Assembly: GCA_947630665.1 (NCBI GenBank)
Contig: CANRID010000001.1
Coordinates: forward strand, 1 to 64,000
Origin: an uncultured Bacteroidales bacterium
GTDB lineage: Bacteria; Bacteroidota; Bacteroidia; Bacteroidales; UBA932
Reading direction: 5' to 3'
DNA length: 64,000 nucleotides
Position numbers and translations under genes: made by a program
The notes under the pieces: generated by a model
Database searches by the model: none
What the model was told of the DNA's origin: nothing
What the model saw: only the letters and a program-made list of their open reading frames with translations
Part shown: piece after piece, positions 30,088 to 38,238 of the stretch
Position numbering within the stretch: position 1 is the stretch's first letter
How the letters are laid out: the number at the start of each line of letters is the position of its first letter

Positions 30088-31344
30088 ATGTCTGTAAATA
30101 AAATTTTTAGATTATCCCCTTTGTTGAGGGAGAATCTGAGCGTGGCCGTTACATCCATTAAAAGCAACCGGTTGAGATCCGTTTTGACTATTCTTATCAT
30201 CGGTGTGGGAATTACATCTCTTGTAGGAATCCTGACGGCGACAGATGCTCTCAAATATCAGATAACGTCGAATTTCGAAAAGATGGGTGCCGGCTCGTTT
30301 CTCATAAGATCCAAATCTTTCGACGCCCCGGCGGAAAGGAAAAGAGTCAAAAACAAACGCAACATCTCCTATGCGCAGGCCCGGGCCTTTAAGGAAAGGT
30401 TCGACTTGCCCGCCCTGATTTCCGTTTTCTGCAAGAAGGAGGGAATCACCGCCAAATATGAAAGCTATAGCACCAATCCCGATATCAGCCTGGTAGCGGC
30501 CGATGAAAATTATCTTTCCTATAACAATACGACGATGGCTGTCGGGAGGGGTCTGTTGGAAAGCGATATCCGGTCGGGGGCATTCGTATGTGTCATAGGG
30601 GACGGGATCAGAAAAACCCTGTTCCGGAACGAGGATCCTTTGGAAAAAATTATTGCCATAGGCCCCGTCCGGTACCGGGTCATAGGCGTCACTGAGAAAG
30701 TGGGAGGGACTTTCGGTGGCGGAGCGGACAAGGAAATAGCCGTACCCGTTACCAATGCCCGCTCCTATTTCATAGATGAAAATTCATATTTTACCATAGG
30801 GATCGTCCCGCAGGAACGGAGCGGGGATATGACTCCCGTATATGAGAGGGCGGAGCAGCTTTTCCGTTTTATCCGGCGGTTATCTCCTGCAGACGCTACC
30901 GATTTCCTGATCAGTAAAAACGAAACCCTCATCGAGAATCTTCGGGAAGGTCTCGGTGCCATAACCGCCGCCGCCATTATCATCGGGCTGATTACCTTAT
31001 TGGGCGCCGCCGTGGGGTTGATGAATATCATGTTAGTATCCGTCAAGGAGAGGACGCGGGAGATCGGCACCCGGAAAGCCATAGGAGCTTCTTCCAAAAG
31101 AATCAAGCAACAGTTCCTGTTCGAATCCATCGTAATCGGACAGTTGGGGTGTATGCTGGGAATCGTCTTGGGTATTGTCGTCGGGAATATAACGGCCAAA
31201 TTCATAGGAGCTCCGTTTGTCATTCCGTTTGTATGGATATTGTTCGCCGTGGCCGTGTGTTTGCTGGTAGGCATCGCGTCCGGATATCTGCCGGCTGTAA
31301 GGGCCTCCCGGCTCGATCCGATAGAAGCGCTCCGGTACGAATGA
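30088..31344 (+). CDS. ABC transporter permease, MacB/FtsX type
   Basis: 418 residues. It has one membrane segment near residues 28-50 ([20 protein letters not shown]), a large periplasmic MacB-type domain (about 55-285) and three C-terminal segments of the FtsX fold, with the coupling stretch [16 protein letters not shown]. MacB-type systems work as mechanotransmitters on periplasmic substrates. No ATPase subunit is fused or adjacent, so its partner is elsewhere. It diverges from rluB and converges with tonB. Confidence 0.88.
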   Translation: MSVNKIFRLSPLLRENLSVAVTSIKSNRLRSVLTILIIGVGITSLVGILTATDALKYQITSNFEKMGAGSFLIRSKSFDAPAERKRVKNKRNISYAQARAFKERFDLPALISVFCKKEGITAKYESYSTNPDISLVAADENYLSYNNTTMAVGRGLLESDIRSGAFVCVIGDGIRKTLFRNEDPLEKIIAIGPVRYRVIGVTEKVGGTFGGGADKEIAVPVTNARSYFIDENSYFTIGIVPQERSGDMTPVYERAEQLFRFIRRLSPADATDFLISKNETLIENLREGLGAITAAAIIIGLITLLGAAVGLMNIMLVSVKERTREIGTRKAIGASSKRIKQQFLFESIVIGQLGCMLGIVLGIVVGNITAKFIGAPFVIPFVWILFAVAVCLLVGIASGYLPAVRASRLDPIEALRYE

Positions 31345-31351
31345 CGGCGCC

Positions 31352-31375
31352 TCCGGAAAATTCCGGAATCCCGTT
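31352..31375 (+). terminator. Possible terminator between converging permease and tonB genes
   Basis: TCCGGA (31352-31357) repeats as its own complement at 31362-31367, giving a 6-base-pair stem with a 4-base loop. It is followed on the plus strand by ATCCCGTTTTATT. It lies 8 bases after the permease stop codon. The stem is short, so the call is tentative. Confidence 0.4.
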
Positions 31376-32146
31376 TTATTCTAATCTGAAAATATAGGTG
31401 ATGGTGCCTTCCTGTACGGGCGGGGCGGAAGAACTGACATTGAAAGCGGCCTTGTATGCCGCCTCTCTCGCGGCTTCCCACAGGACTTTGTCCTGTACGG
31501 TGGTTCCCTGTACGCCGGGGATGGCATTGGTGACTTTGCCGTATTGGTCCACCATGATCCTGACTACTACCTTTCCCGCTTTGTTGACTTTATATTCGGG
31601 AAACGGCAGCGCACCCACTACATTTCTGCCCTGCAATCGGGCCGACGGTTCGTTGGAGATGTCTCCGGAGCGGGCATTCCCGTCCGGATGGCCCGCTTTC
31701 AGGGCATCGGAGACCCTCTCGGCCGTTTGCTCCGTCAATGTGTCGGTATGATTTTCCGCGGAGGTAAAGAGCGCCCGCCGGTCGATAGGGGGGCGGGGCG
31801 GTTCCGGTTTCGGTATATCCCCGTCGGGACCCAAAGTGGTTTCCCGCCCCTGGGAAGGTTTTTCTCCCTGCTCCCGGGCCTGCGATTTTTGTACCAAGCG
31901 GATATCCTTGTCGGGAGAAGCCTTTTGAGCGCGGGGCTGTATGCCCGCCTTTACTTCGATGGGCTTTGTCTCTTCCGGCACGAATTCCAGCAGAATCCCT
32001 TTCTCTTCCGGAGGCGGATAGACGGTTTTGAACCCCGCATTGAAAAATATCAGAAAAAGGACCGCATGAAGGCATAGGGTCAACGCCAGGCCTATTTTCC
32101 GGCCTTTTTTATCATCTTCTGTATTTCCGTGCGGAACTTTGCTCAT
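31376..32146 (-). CDS. tonB: Energy transducer TonB
   Basis: 256 residues. One N-terminal membrane anchor (about 17-37; IGLALTLCLHAVLFLIFFNA), a proline-, Glu- and Lys-rich periplasmic linker, and a C-terminal TonB domain (KVVVRIMVDQYGKVTNAIPG to the end, EGTITYIFRLE). It passes proton-motive energy from ExbB/ExbD to outer-membrane receptors. It lies 44 bases after exbD. Plausible clients include the receptor at the right edge and the barrel protein at 51537. Confidence 0.92.
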   Translation of the reverse strand: MSKVPHGNTEDDKKGRKIGLALTLCLHAVLFLIFFNAGFKTVYPPPEEKGILLEFVPEETKPIEVKAGIQPRAQKASPDKDIRLVQKSQAREQGEKPSQGRETTLGPDGDIPKPEPPRPPIDRRALFTSAENHTDTLTEQTAERVSDALKAGHPDGNARSGDISNEPSARLQGRNVVGALPFPEYKVNKAGKVVVRIMVDQYGKVTNAIPGVQGTTVQDKVLWEAAREAAYKAAFNVSSSAPPVQEGTITYIFRLE

Positions 32147-32190
32147 AACTGTCCGGTTGTGTTTGGCAACAGCTTGTTCCGGAGACGTTT

Positions 32191-32604
32191 CTACTCCGGC
32201 GCCGTAGCCAGTATGACTTTATATTTATTTCTTTTGGCGATGTTCATCAGGTTTACCACCTGTTCGATAGGAACGGATTTATCCGCATAAATGGAGAAAA
32301 CGGGATCTTCGCTTTGTTGCAGCAGATTCTGCAGGGCGGGTTCTATATTGTCGAATCTGACGGGTTTTTCATTTCCGTTGATATGGTAGCTGAACGTGTT
32401 TTTATCCGGATAGTGCTTGATGGAAACGCTTACCTGCTGCTTGGCCGATATCTGGTTGGTGCTTTTGGGGAGCAATAGCTTCAGGGCATTCGGGTTGATG
32501 AGGGTGGAAGTCACCAAAAAGAAAATCAGCAACAGGAAAACGATGTCGGTCATGGACGACATGCTGAAGGACGGTTCCGCTTTTACTCTTTGTTTGATAG
32601 CCAT
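32191..32604 (-). CDS. exbD: Biopolymer transport protein ExbD/TolR family
   Basis: 137 residues. A cytoplasmic N-terminus leads into one membrane helix with the proton-carrying aspartate (FSMSSMTDIVFLLLIFFLV, Asp in MTD), followed by a periplasmic domain. With ExbB it forms the inner-membrane motor for TonB. It lies between exbB and tonB in the same direction. Confidence 0.93.
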   Translation of the reverse strand: MAIKQRVKAEPSFSMSSMTDIVFLLLIFFLVTSTLINPNALKLLLPKSTNQISAKQQVSVSIKHYPDKNTFSYHINGNEKPVRFDNIEPALQNLLQQSEDPVFSIYADKSVPIEQVVNLMNIAKRNKYKVILATAPE

Positions 32605-32644
32605 AGCTGACGTTTTTTAATAATGAGGGCCGGTTTGCTCCGGG

Positions 32645-33349
32645 TTATTTAACGGGTTCGTGCAGCAGATCCATGAACTCTATGGTATTGTTCTGCATCT
32701 TGAAAACCAAATCGGACACTCTGGCGGTCAGATAATTGTATCCGAAGTAAGCCATAATTCCCACAATCAGTCCGGCTACGGTGGTGACCATGGCCGTATA
32801 AATGCCTCCCGACAATAATGTAATGTCTATATTGCTGCCTGCCTGGGCCATGTTGTAGAATGCCTGCACCATGCCCATCACCGTTCCCAGAAAACCTATC
32901 ATGGGAGCGCCTCCGGCAATGGTCGCCAGCATGGGCAGCCCTTTTTCGAGCCGCGCCACCTCCACGTTCCCCATATTTTCCACGGCCGCCTGGATATCGG
33001 GCAGAGGCCGTCCGATCCTTTCGATTCCTTTTTCTATCAGCCGGGAAATAGGAGAGTCGGTATCCTGACAAAGGGCTACGGCCGCCTTGATCTTCCCTTC
33101 ATGTATATAATCGTGAATATCTTTCATGAAGTTTTCGTCTATCTGCGAAGCTTTCCGGATGGTCCACCATTTTTGTCCGAATAAATAAATGGTGAAGATA
33201 GAGAGCAGGAATAGCGGAATCATCAGCCATCCGCCTTTAAATGCCATATCGATCAGAGAAAAGGAAAGTTCCTCTTTTACGGGAACCGCTTCCGCGAGAT
33301 TTGCGACCGTACCGGCCGCGTCGGATTGGAGTAGGATATTCAGTAACAT
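32645..33349 (-). CDS. exbB: MotA/TolQ/ExbB proton channel family protein
   Basis: 234 residues with three membrane segments (about 36-56, 140-165 and 178-200). The conserved stretch ATIAGGAPMIGFLGTVMGM marks the ExbB/TolQ pore, and ISRLIEKGIERIG lies in the cytoplasmic loop. It is the first gene of exbB-exbD-tonB, with its own -7 box 71 bases upstream. TolQ function cannot be excluded, but a TonB-type gene in the same set favours ExbB. Confidence 0.92.
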   Translation of the reverse strand: MLLNILLQSDAAGTVANLAEAVPVKEELSFSLIDMAFKGGWLMIPLFLLSIFTIYLFGQKWWTIRKASQIDENFMKDIHDYIHEGKIKAAVALCQDTDSPISRLIEKGIERIGRPLPDIQAAVENMGNVEVARLEKGLPMLATIAGGAPMIGFLGTVMGMVQAFYNMAQAGSNIDITLLSGGIYTAMVTTVAGLIVGIMAYFGYNYLTARVSDLVFKMQNNTIEFMDLLHEPVK

Positions 33350-33419
33350 ATCGGATTATAGTGTTTTATTATTTCCGGTTAAAGGAAGTTCCGTCGGGAT
33401 TTATTGCCCTAAGAAAGGA

Positions 33420-33427
33420 CAAAAATA
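33420..33427 (-). promoter_or_regulatory. Candidate -7 element of exbB-exbD-tonB
   Basis: TATTTTTG on the minus strand in the 121-base truA-exbB gap, 71 bases before the exbB start. A TTTTC at about -33 replaces TTTG. It suggests the TonB motor genes can be made apart from truA. Confidence 0.35.
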
Positions 33428-33470
33428 ATCATTTATTTCATACGGAATGAAAAGAAATTGGCCCGCCGGG

Positions 33471-34247
33471 TCATGGACAGCTTTCCGGTTCGTATTCCAG
33501 CCCGTCGGGATACTTGATTTCTGTCAGAAAAAGAGCGTATCCCGGCACCGATTGTCCGGCCTTGCTCCGGTTGCGCTCTTCTATCATGCGGGCGATCCAC
33601 CGGGGTTCTCTTTTTCCGGCTCCCACTTCCAGCAGGGAGCCTACCATGGCCCGCACCATATTCCTTAAAAAACGGTTCGCGGTAACGGTAAATACGTATT
33701 TGTTTTCACCGGCTTCTTCCCAGCGGGCCTGCGTTACGTTGCATACGGAGCTCCTGTTTCCGCCGTTTACCTTTTCCAGACTGGAAAAATCCTTTTCCCC
33801 CAAAAAGTAACGGGCCGCTTCGTTCATCTTTTCAATATCCGTCCTGCCCGCCGGTACATAGTAGGAAAGCCGGAAACGGAAAGGGTCCTTTTGCGTATGT
33901 ACGAAATACTTGTAGGTGCGGCTGAGCGCATCGAAACGCGCGTGCGCCCCGTCTTTTACTCTGAAAATTTTATGTACGGCGATTTCCTCGGGCAGAATGG
34001 CATTTAATTTGTAAAGCAAATGACTTGCATCCGGCTCTTTTATCAGATTCCGGCTATCGAAATGGGCGATGAAATTAACGGCATTCACTCCGCTGTCCGT
34101 TCTGCCGGCACCTGTGACGGAGATATCCTCCCTCAACAGTGTGGAAAGGGCGTTCCGGACCTCTTCCTGCACGCTGCGGGCGTTTCTCTGAATTTGCCAG
34201 CCGCAAAAAACGGAGCCGTTGTACGATAAACTGATAAAATATCTCAT
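33471..34247 (-). CDS. truA: tRNA pseudouridine(38-40) synthase TruA
   Basis: 258 residues, family length. The catalytic aspartate lies in VTGAGRTDSGVNAVNF. The N-terminus (MRYFISLSYNGSVFCGWQIQ) and FLRNMVRAMVGSLLEVG are also typical. It makes pseudouridine in the anticodon stem-loop of many tRNAs. It diverges from the Bat cluster and lies upstream of exbB. Confidence 0.96.
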   Translation of the reverse strand: MRYFISLSYNGSVFCGWQIQRNARSVQEEVRNALSTLLREDISVTGAGRTDSGVNAVNFIAHFDSRNLIKEPDASHLLYKLNAILPEEIAVHKIFRVKDGAHARFDALSRTYKYFVHTQKDPFRFRLSYYVPAGRTDIEKMNEAARYFLGEKDFSSLEKVNGGNRSSVCNVTQARWEEAGENKYVFTVTANRFLRNMVRAMVGSLLEVGAGKREPRWIARMIEERNRSKAGQSVPGYALFLTEIKYPDGLEYEPESCP

Positions 34248-34257
34248 TTAAAAACTA

Positions 34258-34265
34258 TATTTTTG
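34258..34265 (+). promoter_or_regulatory. Candidate -7 element of the Bat cluster
   Basis: TATTTTTG lies 49 bases before the moxR start codon and fits TAnnTTTG, but no TTTG is at the right distance upstream. It stands within the 67-base divergent gap shared with truA. Confidence 0.35.
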
Positions 34266-34279
34266 TAACATAATCCGGT

Positions 34280-34287
34280 CAAAAGTA
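34280..34287 (-). promoter_or_regulatory. truA: Candidate -7 element of truA
   Basis: TACTTTTG on the minus strand, 32 bases before the truA ATG. The expected -33 position falls in a run of A (T on the minus strand) without TTTG. It lies only 14 bases from the opposing Bat-cluster candidate. Confidence 0.35.
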
Positions 34288-34314
34288 AAAATAAAAATAC
34301 AAAAAAAAACCTAT

Positions 34315-35307
34315 ATGGAAGCTGTGAATATAAAGGAACTGAATGACAGAATTCAGAAAGAAAGCGCCTTTGTAGATATTATCGCCTTGGAAATGAATAA
34401 GGTGATAGTAGGCCAGAAGCATTTGGTGGAAAATCTGTTGATAGGATTGCTTGCCAACGGGCATATTTTGCTGGAGGGGGTTCCGGGTCTTGCGAAGACT
34501 CTGGCCATCAATACTCTTGCAAAAATCGTGGATGCCCGGTTCAGCCGTATCCAGTTTACGCCGGATCTGCTGCCTGCCGATCTGGTGGGTACCATGATCT
34601 ACAGCCAGAAATCGGAAACGTTCCAGGTGAAAAAAGGACCGGTTTTCGCGAATTTCGTTCTGGCCGACGAGATCAACCGTTCCCCGGCCAAGGTCCAGTC
34701 CGCATTGCTGGAAGCCATGCAGGAAAGACAGGTAACCATAGGGGATCAAACCTATAAGTTGCCGGAACCTTTTTTGGTGATGGCTACGCAGAATCCTATA
34801 GAACAGGAGGGAACCTATCCGCTTCCGGAAGCCCAGGTGGACCGTTTCATGTTGAAGGTGGTAGTATCCTATCCTAAGAAAGAAGAGGAAAAACTCATCA
34901 TCCGCATGAATAACAGCGGCGTTTTCCCTCAGCCGGGTACCGTGCTCAAACCCGAGGATATCATCCGCGCCCGCGAGGTCGTCAGAGACGTATATATGGA
35001 TGAGAAGATAGAGAAATATATCGTGGACATCGTGTATGCCACGCGTACCCCGGAAGAATACGGCCTGGAAAAATTAAGGGATCTTGTTTCCTACGGAGCA
35101 TCTCCGCGTGCCAGCATCAGCTTGGCCATGGCCTCCAAGGCCTACGCTTTTATCCGGCGCCGCGGATATGTGATTCCGGAAGATGTGCGTGCGGTTTGCT
35201 ATGAAGTGCTGCGCCACCGTATAGGTCTTACTTACGAAGCCGAAGCGGAAAATATGACCTCCGAGAAGATTATCACGGATATCATGAATACCGTGGAAGT
35301 TCCATAG
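34315..35307 (+). CDS. MoxR-type AAA+ ATPase (BatI)
   Basis: 330 residues. Walker A is EGVPGLAKTLAIN, Walker B is FVLADEINRSP, followed by the sensor stretch MATQNPIEQEGTYPLPEAQ and the lid domain. MoxR ATPases are chaperone-like and act with VWA-domain proteins. It opens a seven-gene run with a DUF58 protein, BatA, BatB/C, BatD and BatE. In Bacteroides fragilis this cluster affects oxygen tolerance; the molecular client is unknown. Confidence 0.93.
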   Translation: MEAVNIKELNDRIQKESAFVDIIALEMNKVIVGQKHLVENLLIGLLANGHILLEGVPGLAKTLAINTLAKIVDARFSRIQFTPDLLPADLVGTMIYSQKSETFQVKKGPVFANFVLADEINRSPAKVQSALLEAMQERQVTIGDQTYKLPEPFLVMATQNPIEQEGTYPLPEAQVDRFMLKVVVSYPKKEEEKLIIRMNNSGVFPQPGTVLKPEDIIRAREVVRDVYMDEKIEKYIVDIVYATRTPEEYGLEKLRDLVSYGASPRASISLAMASKAYAFIRRRGYVIPEDVRAVCYEVLRHRIGLTYEAEAENMTSEKIITDIMNTVEVP

Positions 35308-35328
35308 GCGGGTATAAACAAAGAACGT

Positions 35329-36207
35329 ATGGACAGTGAGTTATTGAAAAAAGTTCGGAAAATCGAGATCAGGACCCGTTCCCTTTCCCATCAGATTTTT
35401 GCCGGGGAATATCATTCGGCATTTAAAGGGAAGGGAATGGCATTCAGCGAAGTGCGCGAATACCAGTTCGGGGACGATGTCAGAAATATGGACTGGAATG
35501 TAACGGCCCGTCTCAGGGCTCCTTATATAAAGGTATTCGAAGAGGAAAGGGAGATGACCGTGGTGCTGCTGGTGGATGTGAGCTGTTCGAGTATTTTCGG
35601 AACGGTTTCCAAGACTAAACGCGAGCTGATTGCGGAAATAGCGGCGGTACTTTCGTTTTCCGCTTCTATCAACAACGATAAGGTAGGAGCGTTGTTTTTC
35701 AGTTCCAAGGTGGAAAAATTCATCCCTCCCAAAAAAGGCAGAAGCCATTTGCTGAGAATCATACGGGAATTGTTGGAGTTTACGCCGCAGGAGACCGGCA
35801 CGGATATTTCCGAAGCGCTCCGGTTCCTGACCAATGCGATCAAGAAGAAATGCACCGCATTCTTATTGTCCGATTTGCTGGATGTAGATCGGGAAAGCCG
35901 TCCCAGATACGAGGAGGCGCTTAAAATCGCCGCGAGCCGGCACGATTTGTCCGTCATAAATATTTACGACCCGCGGGAGCGGACGATCCCGAATGTGGGG
36001 CTGATCCGGGTGCGGGATGCCGAAACGGGCAGGGAGAGCTGGGTGGATACTTCCAACCGTTCCATGCGGGAGTATTACGACCGCTGGAGCGTGGAAGTGT
36101 TGCAGCGGGCTGTCCAGTTGTTCCGTAAATACAAGGTGGATAGCGTGAGCATCGGAACGGATCAGGATTATGTGAAAGGATTGATCTCATTTTTTAAAAG
36201 CAGATAG
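35329..36207 (+). CDS. DUF58 domain protein of the Bat cluster
   Basis: 292 residues, soluble, no signal peptide. The DUF58 core is visible: KGMAFSEVREYQFGDDVRNM, then DWNVTARLRAPYIKVF, and a VWA-like fold starting VVLLVDVSCSSIFGT. The VWA metal-site pattern (D-x-S-x-S) appears as DVSCS. Proteins of this kind sit between MoxR ATPases and membrane VWA proteins. It starts 21 bases after moxR. Confidence 0.9.
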   Translation: MDSELLKKVRKIEIRTRSLSHQIFAGEYHSAFKGKGMAFSEVREYQFGDDVRNMDWNVTARLRAPYIKVFEEEREMTVVLLVDVSCSSIFGTVSKTKRELIAEIAAVLSFSASINNDKVGALFFSSKVEKFIPPKKGRSHLLRIIRELLEFTPQETGTDISEALRFLTNAIKKKCTAFLLSDLLDVDRESRPRYEEALKIAASRHDLSVINIYDPRERTIPNVGLIRVRDAETGRESWVDTSNRSMREYYDRWSVEVLQRAVQLFRKYKVDSVSIGTDQDYVKGLISFFKSR

Positions 36208-36210
36208 CGT

Positions 36211-37230
36211 ATGGGCAAGGGGAGACATTATATTGTCGCATGTATATTTTTAGCGGTATCGTTAGGGTCGTTATCCGTGCGGGGACAGGAGCCGGAACAA
36301 CCGGTAAAAAGTTCTGTCTTGTCGCGGGATTCCATTCTTATCGGCGACCAGATCGTCTGGAGTACCCGGATCTCCCTTCCGGAAAAGGAAGAGATCGCCG
36401 TTTTTCCGTATGCGCCTCTGTTGCGGCAGAGCGGGGACATGTACCGGCAGGGTCCCGACAGTTTGTATGACGACCCTTCCAAAATAGAGGTGATAGAAGA
36501 TTTCGTACTGGATACGATGAGCATCAAAAGCGGAATAAAAGAGGTGGAGGTGCGGGCCGTGCTTACCTCTTTCGACAGCGGATCTTTCAAGCTGCCGCGG
36601 CCTCTTATCCTCCGGATGACGGGCGGGGAGCCGGATACGCTGGATTTTGCCACCCCGGTATTGTCCGTAAATACCATTCAGATAGATACAGCCACATTCG
36701 AGCCGTTCGATATCAAGGGGCAGATGCTATATCCGGTCAAGTTCAAGGAGGTATTTCCGTGGATTCTGCTCGCTGTCGGGATACTGGCGCTTATCTATGT
36801 CGTTTACAGATATATACAATACAGACGCGAGAACAAGGATTTCTTCGGCAGGCCGGTGGTGAAAGACCCGCCTCATATAGTGGCTTTGCGGGAACTGGAG
36901 AAGCTCCGGAACCAGAAATTGTGGCAAAACGGAAAGGAAAAGCAGTTCTATACCGGCATTGCCGATACGTTGCGGGAGTATATAGAGAAACGGTTCGGAG
37001 TAAGCGCTATGGAAAAGACTTCTTCGGAGATTATGGATTCCTTAGCGGAGAAGAAGATAGAGGACGGGCCGTACGGGGAGTTGGACGAGTTGTTCAAACT
37101 GGCCGATTTGGTGAAGTTCGCCAAGTATATCCCGTCCGTAGGGGAGAACGAAGACGCGGTGCCGAAGGCCGTACGGTTTGTCAATTCAACATTCATGCAA
37201 GAATTAGAAGAGGAAAAAGGGGGCAAATAA
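36211..37230 (+). CDS. Bat-cluster membrane protein, BatD-like periplasmic part and cytosolic tail
   Basis: 339 residues. A signal peptide (about 1-25, IVACIFLAVSLGSLSVRGQ) is followed by a periplasmic beta-rich part to about residue 180, a membrane helix (FPWILLAVGILALIYVVYRY), and a cytosolic tail with helices (FYTGIADTLREYIEKRFGVSA) that resembles the C-terminal part of BatD. Its role is unknown. It starts 3 bases after the DUF58 gene and ends 1 base before batA, so the genes are surely translated together. Confidence 0.85.
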   Translation: MGKGRHYIVACIFLAVSLGSLSVRGQEPEQPVKSSVLSRDSILIGDQIVWSTRISLPEKEEIAVFPYAPLLRQSGDMYRQGPDSLYDDPSKIEVIEDFVLDTMSIKSGIKEVEVRAVLTSFDSGSFKLPRPLILRMTGGEPDTLDFATPVLSVNTIQIDTATFEPFDIKGQMLYPVKFKEVFPWILLAVGILALIYVVYRYIQYRRENKDFFGRPVVKDPPHIVALRELEKLRNQKLWQNGKEKQFYTGIADTLREYIEKRFGVSAMEKTSSEIMDSLAEKKIEDGPYGELDELFKLADLVKFAKYIPSVGENEDAVPKAVRFVNSTFMQELEEEKGGK

Positions 37231-37231
37231 C

Positions 37232-38221
37232 ATGTTTTTCGAATATCCTGAAATATTGTGGATAGAACTGATCCTGATTCCGGTGCTGGGGATTTATCTT
37301 TGGCGGGAATTGTCGGGGCGGAATCCGTACCTGCTGGTTTCATCCCTGGCTCCATGGGAATACAAAGGAAGCAGGTTCAAAAAAGCATCCAGACATATCC
37401 CGTTTGTGTTGAGAATGATTGCCTTGGCGTTCATTATTCTTGCCATTGCGCGGCCGCGTTCCTCCTCTTCGTTTGAGAAAACGGACACGGAAGGGATAGA
37501 TATAGTGCTGGCCTTGGATATTTCTACCAGTATGCTGGCGAGGGATTTCCATCCCGACAGGATCAGCGCCGCCAAAGACATTGCGATACAGTTCGTGGCT
37601 GAAAGACCTTCGGACCGGATCGGAGTGGTGGTGTTTGCCGGCGAGAGCTTTACCCAGTCTCCCCTTACGACCGACCGGGCCACTTTAATCAATCTGATAA
37701 AGGAGATCGAATGCGGTGTGATAGAGGACGGTACGGCTATCGGGAACGGTCTGGCTACGGCGGTGGCGCGGCTGAAAGATTCTCAAGCCAAGAGCCGGGT
37801 GATCATCCTGCTTACGGACGGTGTGAACAATGCCGGCGAGATAGCTCCGCAGATGGCTACGGAGATAGCGAAAACATACGGTATCCGCGTTTATACGATA
37901 GGAGTGGGAGCGCAGGGACTGGCTCCGTATCCGGTAATGACTCCTTTCGGAGTGGATATACAGCAGATGGAAGTCCAGATCGATGAAGAACTGCTCAAGC
38001 AGATAGCCCAGGAAACGGGAGGAAAATATTTCAGGGCTACCGACAATACCAAATTGCTGGAGATTTACGGGGAGATCAATAAGATGGAAAAAACGAAGAC
38101 GTTAGTGGATTCGTTCCCCGTATATAAGGAATTGTTTATGAATTTCGCGTTGGTCGCTCTGGCTGCGCTGATACTGGAGTTGATATTCAGACTGCTGGTA
38201 ACTAAACAAATACCGGATTAA
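37232..38221 (+). CDS. batA: BatA, membrane-bound VWA protein
   Basis: 329 residues. Two N-terminal membrane segments (about 5-20 and 58-75), a von Willebrand A domain with the metal-ion site DIVLALDISTSMLARDF, and one C-terminal segment (MNFALVALAALILELIFRLL). The VWA domain should face the periplasm. It is a core member of the Bacteroides aerotolerance (Bat) cluster. It starts one base after the previous stop codon. Confidence 0.93.
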   Translation: MFFEYPEILWIELILIPVLGIYLWRELSGRNPYLLVSSLAPWEYKGSRFKKASRHIPFVLRMIALAFIILAIARPRSSSSFEKTDTEGIDIVLALDISTSMLARDFHPDRISAAKDIAIQFVAERPSDRIGVVVFAGESFTQSPLTTDRATLINLIKEIECGVIEDGTAIGNGLATAVARLKDSQAKSRVIILLTDGVNNAGEIAPQMATEIAKTYGIRVYTIGVGAQGLAPYPVMTPFGVDIQQMEVQIDEELLKQIAQETGGKYFRATDNTKLLEIYGEINKMEKTKTLVDSFPVYKELFMNFALVALAALILELIFRLLVTKQIPD

Positions 38222-38238
38222 TCGAGAGAGGAGGACAA

